Positions 62,936 to 64,000 of a DNA stretch of 64,000 bases are shown one piece after another. Position 1 is the first letter of the stretch, and each line of letters opens with the position of its first letter. The stretch comes from Thalassospira sp. (GTDB lineage: Bacteria > Pseudomonadota > Alphaproteobacteria > Rhodospirillales > Thalassospiraceae). The DNA lies in NCBI RefSeq assembly GCF_030690045.1, contig NZ_JAUYHK010000003.1, positions 62,001-126,000 on the forward strand, in the 5' to 3' direction. The position numbers and the translations under genes are program-made. The notes under the pieces were generated by a model. That model made no database searches. It was given only the letters and a program-made list of their open reading frames with translations, and was not told the DNA's origin.

Positions 62936-64000
62936 TCAGCCTCCCAGCGACAGCGTGCCCGGCCGGTTTTGCCCGACCGGCTGAAGGAACCACAGATCGT
63001 CCATCTGCATCAAAGTCAGGTTTTGTTGCGCCAGCGCCAGCCGCAACTGATCGGGCGACCCGACATAATCAAGGGCAAGCTGCACTTCGCGCCGCGACAT
63101 CGCGACAATTTTGGTGCTGCGAATCAGGGGCAACTGGTTCAGGCGGCGTTCAATCCCCGCCCAGTCGTCAAGCCCGGTAATCGGCACAAAGACAATCAAT
63201 TGCCCGCCGGTGCCATAATCAATCAGATTGGCCCGTTTCCATTCATCCTCAAGACGTTCACTAACGGCGATCGCGGCTTTTTCAAGGGTTTGCGACACTG
63301 TTTCGCCGCTGGCCGTTGTTTCGCGCACACCAAAAACCTGCGGCACGCCATCCCGGCCATACCGACTGACCGATACATCAACCGTTTCGGCCCCTGATGC
63401 GCCTGTGACTTCGGCCACCGCAACAACCGTCACATCCGCACCATACCGCCCGGCAATATCGACAAATCGTTCCTGCGTCCCGGCCTGCGCCTGTTCGACC
63501 GAAACCGTGCCGATATCCTGCAAATCGCCAATCGGCGTTTTGACCGGCACCAGCCCGCCCGCCACACCATCACGCGACCAGACATCGCGCCACGGATTGG
63601 GATCATCCCACAGGACGGCCGTCGGCCCCGATTTATAAACCGGCAAAATCACCACAGGCTTTGACAGGGTTTCGGCAAACGGGATATCGCGGAATCGCAA
63701 ATAATTGCGTAATTCGTTATCCTTGAAGCGCACCGTCATATCGGCAATATAGCGAACCGATGATGTGCGTTCATTTGACACGCCAAAATCCCGCACCAGA
63801 TTGGCAAGGTCGCCATCGCCGGGGCGTCCAAGCCGTGCCCGATGTTCGGGCAGGGTCAGACGCGCAACCACGCGGTCAAAGGCAATGCGTTGCCCGTTGG
63901 CAAGGGCAAGATCGCGGGCACGGGCCGCTGTTTCGGCACTTTCATCAACGCGCACCCCCGCAACGGAAAAGAGATCCTGTGCCCCGACCGGGGCGGCGAC
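62936..64000 (-). CDS. DUF2066 domain protein (5' end beyond the window)
   Basis: The visible 355 codons are an exported DUF2066 family protein of unknown function. The frame stays open to the right edge, where the last codons read like the end of a signal peptide (VAAPVGAQDLFSV). The start is therefore outside the window, and the in-frame GTG at 63955 is not the true start. The protein is Val/Ala/Asp-rich with several predicted beta strands. It leads the operon with the AI-2E permease and hdaA. Confidence 0.82.
   Translation of the reverse strand, partial: VAAPVGAQDLFSVAGVRVDESAETAARARDLALANGQRIAFDRVVARLTLPEHRARLGRPGDGDLANLVRDFGVSNERTSSVRYIADMTVRFKDNELRNYLRFRDIPFAETLSKPVVILPVYKSGPTAVLWDDPNPWRDVWSRDGVAGGLVPVKTPIGDLQDIGTVSVEQAQAGTQERFVDIAGRYGADVTVVAVAEVTGASGAETVDVSVSRYGRDGVPQVFGVRETTASGETVSQTLEKAAIAVSERLEDEWKRANLIDYGTGGQLIVFVPITGLDDWAGIERRLNQLPLIRSTKIVAMSRREVQLALDYVGSPDQLRLALAQQNLTLMQMDDLWFLQPVGQNRPGTLSLGG

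Overview
The window is about 64 kb of dense, mid-to-high GC chromosomal DNA whose proteins look alphaproteobacterial. The set includes a ChvE/GguAB/GbpR sugar uptake locus, several ABC and TRAP solute transporters, a CioAB-type quinol oxidase, a fused CysNC, an HdaA-like DnaA regulator next to an AI-2E family permease and a DUF2066 protein, and many LysR, IclR and DeoR regulators. A marine Rhodospirillales member such as Thalassospira fits, but that is inference from gene content only. There is no phage, integrase, IS element or CRISPR array. Both edges are ordinary; the right-hand DUF2066 gene runs off the window.

Layout. 0.1-9.8 kb: a QOR2-like reductase, RNase D, then an arabinonate-type dehydratase with the gguB-gguA-chvE sugar importer, divergent from the LysR regulator gbpR; a secreted nuclease follows. 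10-14.8 kb: a polar amino acid ABC importer with RidA and an IclR regulator, headed by two palindromic operators, then msrB. 14.8-22.6 kb: a minus-strand run of a solute-binding protein, fused permease, ATPase, metallo-beta-lactamase hydrolase and two small phosphatases, divergent from a DeoR regulator, then a class II glutamine amidotransferase. 22.8 kb: tRNA-Thr(CGT).

23-30 kb is the stand-out region: an R-body (reb) locus. It has eight RebB-family or RebB-like small proteins in tandem, a sigma-70 family factor with a long disordered N-terminal extension, and two unrecognised proteins translated as a coupled pair. A class III nucleotide cyclase gene converges on the locus with a 4-bp gap. 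R-bodies are protein ribbons that unroll and rupture membranes; they are known from Caedibacter and from symbiotic or free-living proteobacteria. The reb family is therefore known, but this copy number, sub-family mix and accessory set look distinctive.

30-38.6 kb: the cyclase, a two-component system whose sensor carries a nine-aspartate periplasmic run, a divergent secreted protein made of two repeats, a GNAT acetyltransferase, a Na/Pi cotransporter and glpD. 38.8-45.1 kb: asparagine synthase, then an AcoR-type sigma-54 activator divergent from aldehyde dehydrogenase and a DUF779 gene, with a near-perfect sigma-54 promoter and an upstream inverted repeat between them. 45.2-50.5 kb: YeiH-type exporter and LysR, the cioA-cioB oxidase with a 38-residue third subunit, and a HigBA toxin-antitoxin pair. 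50.6-55.4 kb: a TRAP transporter, nitroreductase and LysR. 55.6-64 kb: cysD-cysNC, a deacylase/RimK/zinc-protease-like trio, and hda/AI-2E permease/DUF2066.

Start sites were often moved inward from the longest open frame when a Shine-Dalgarno sequence, signal peptide or N-terminal catalytic residue supported the shorter form.
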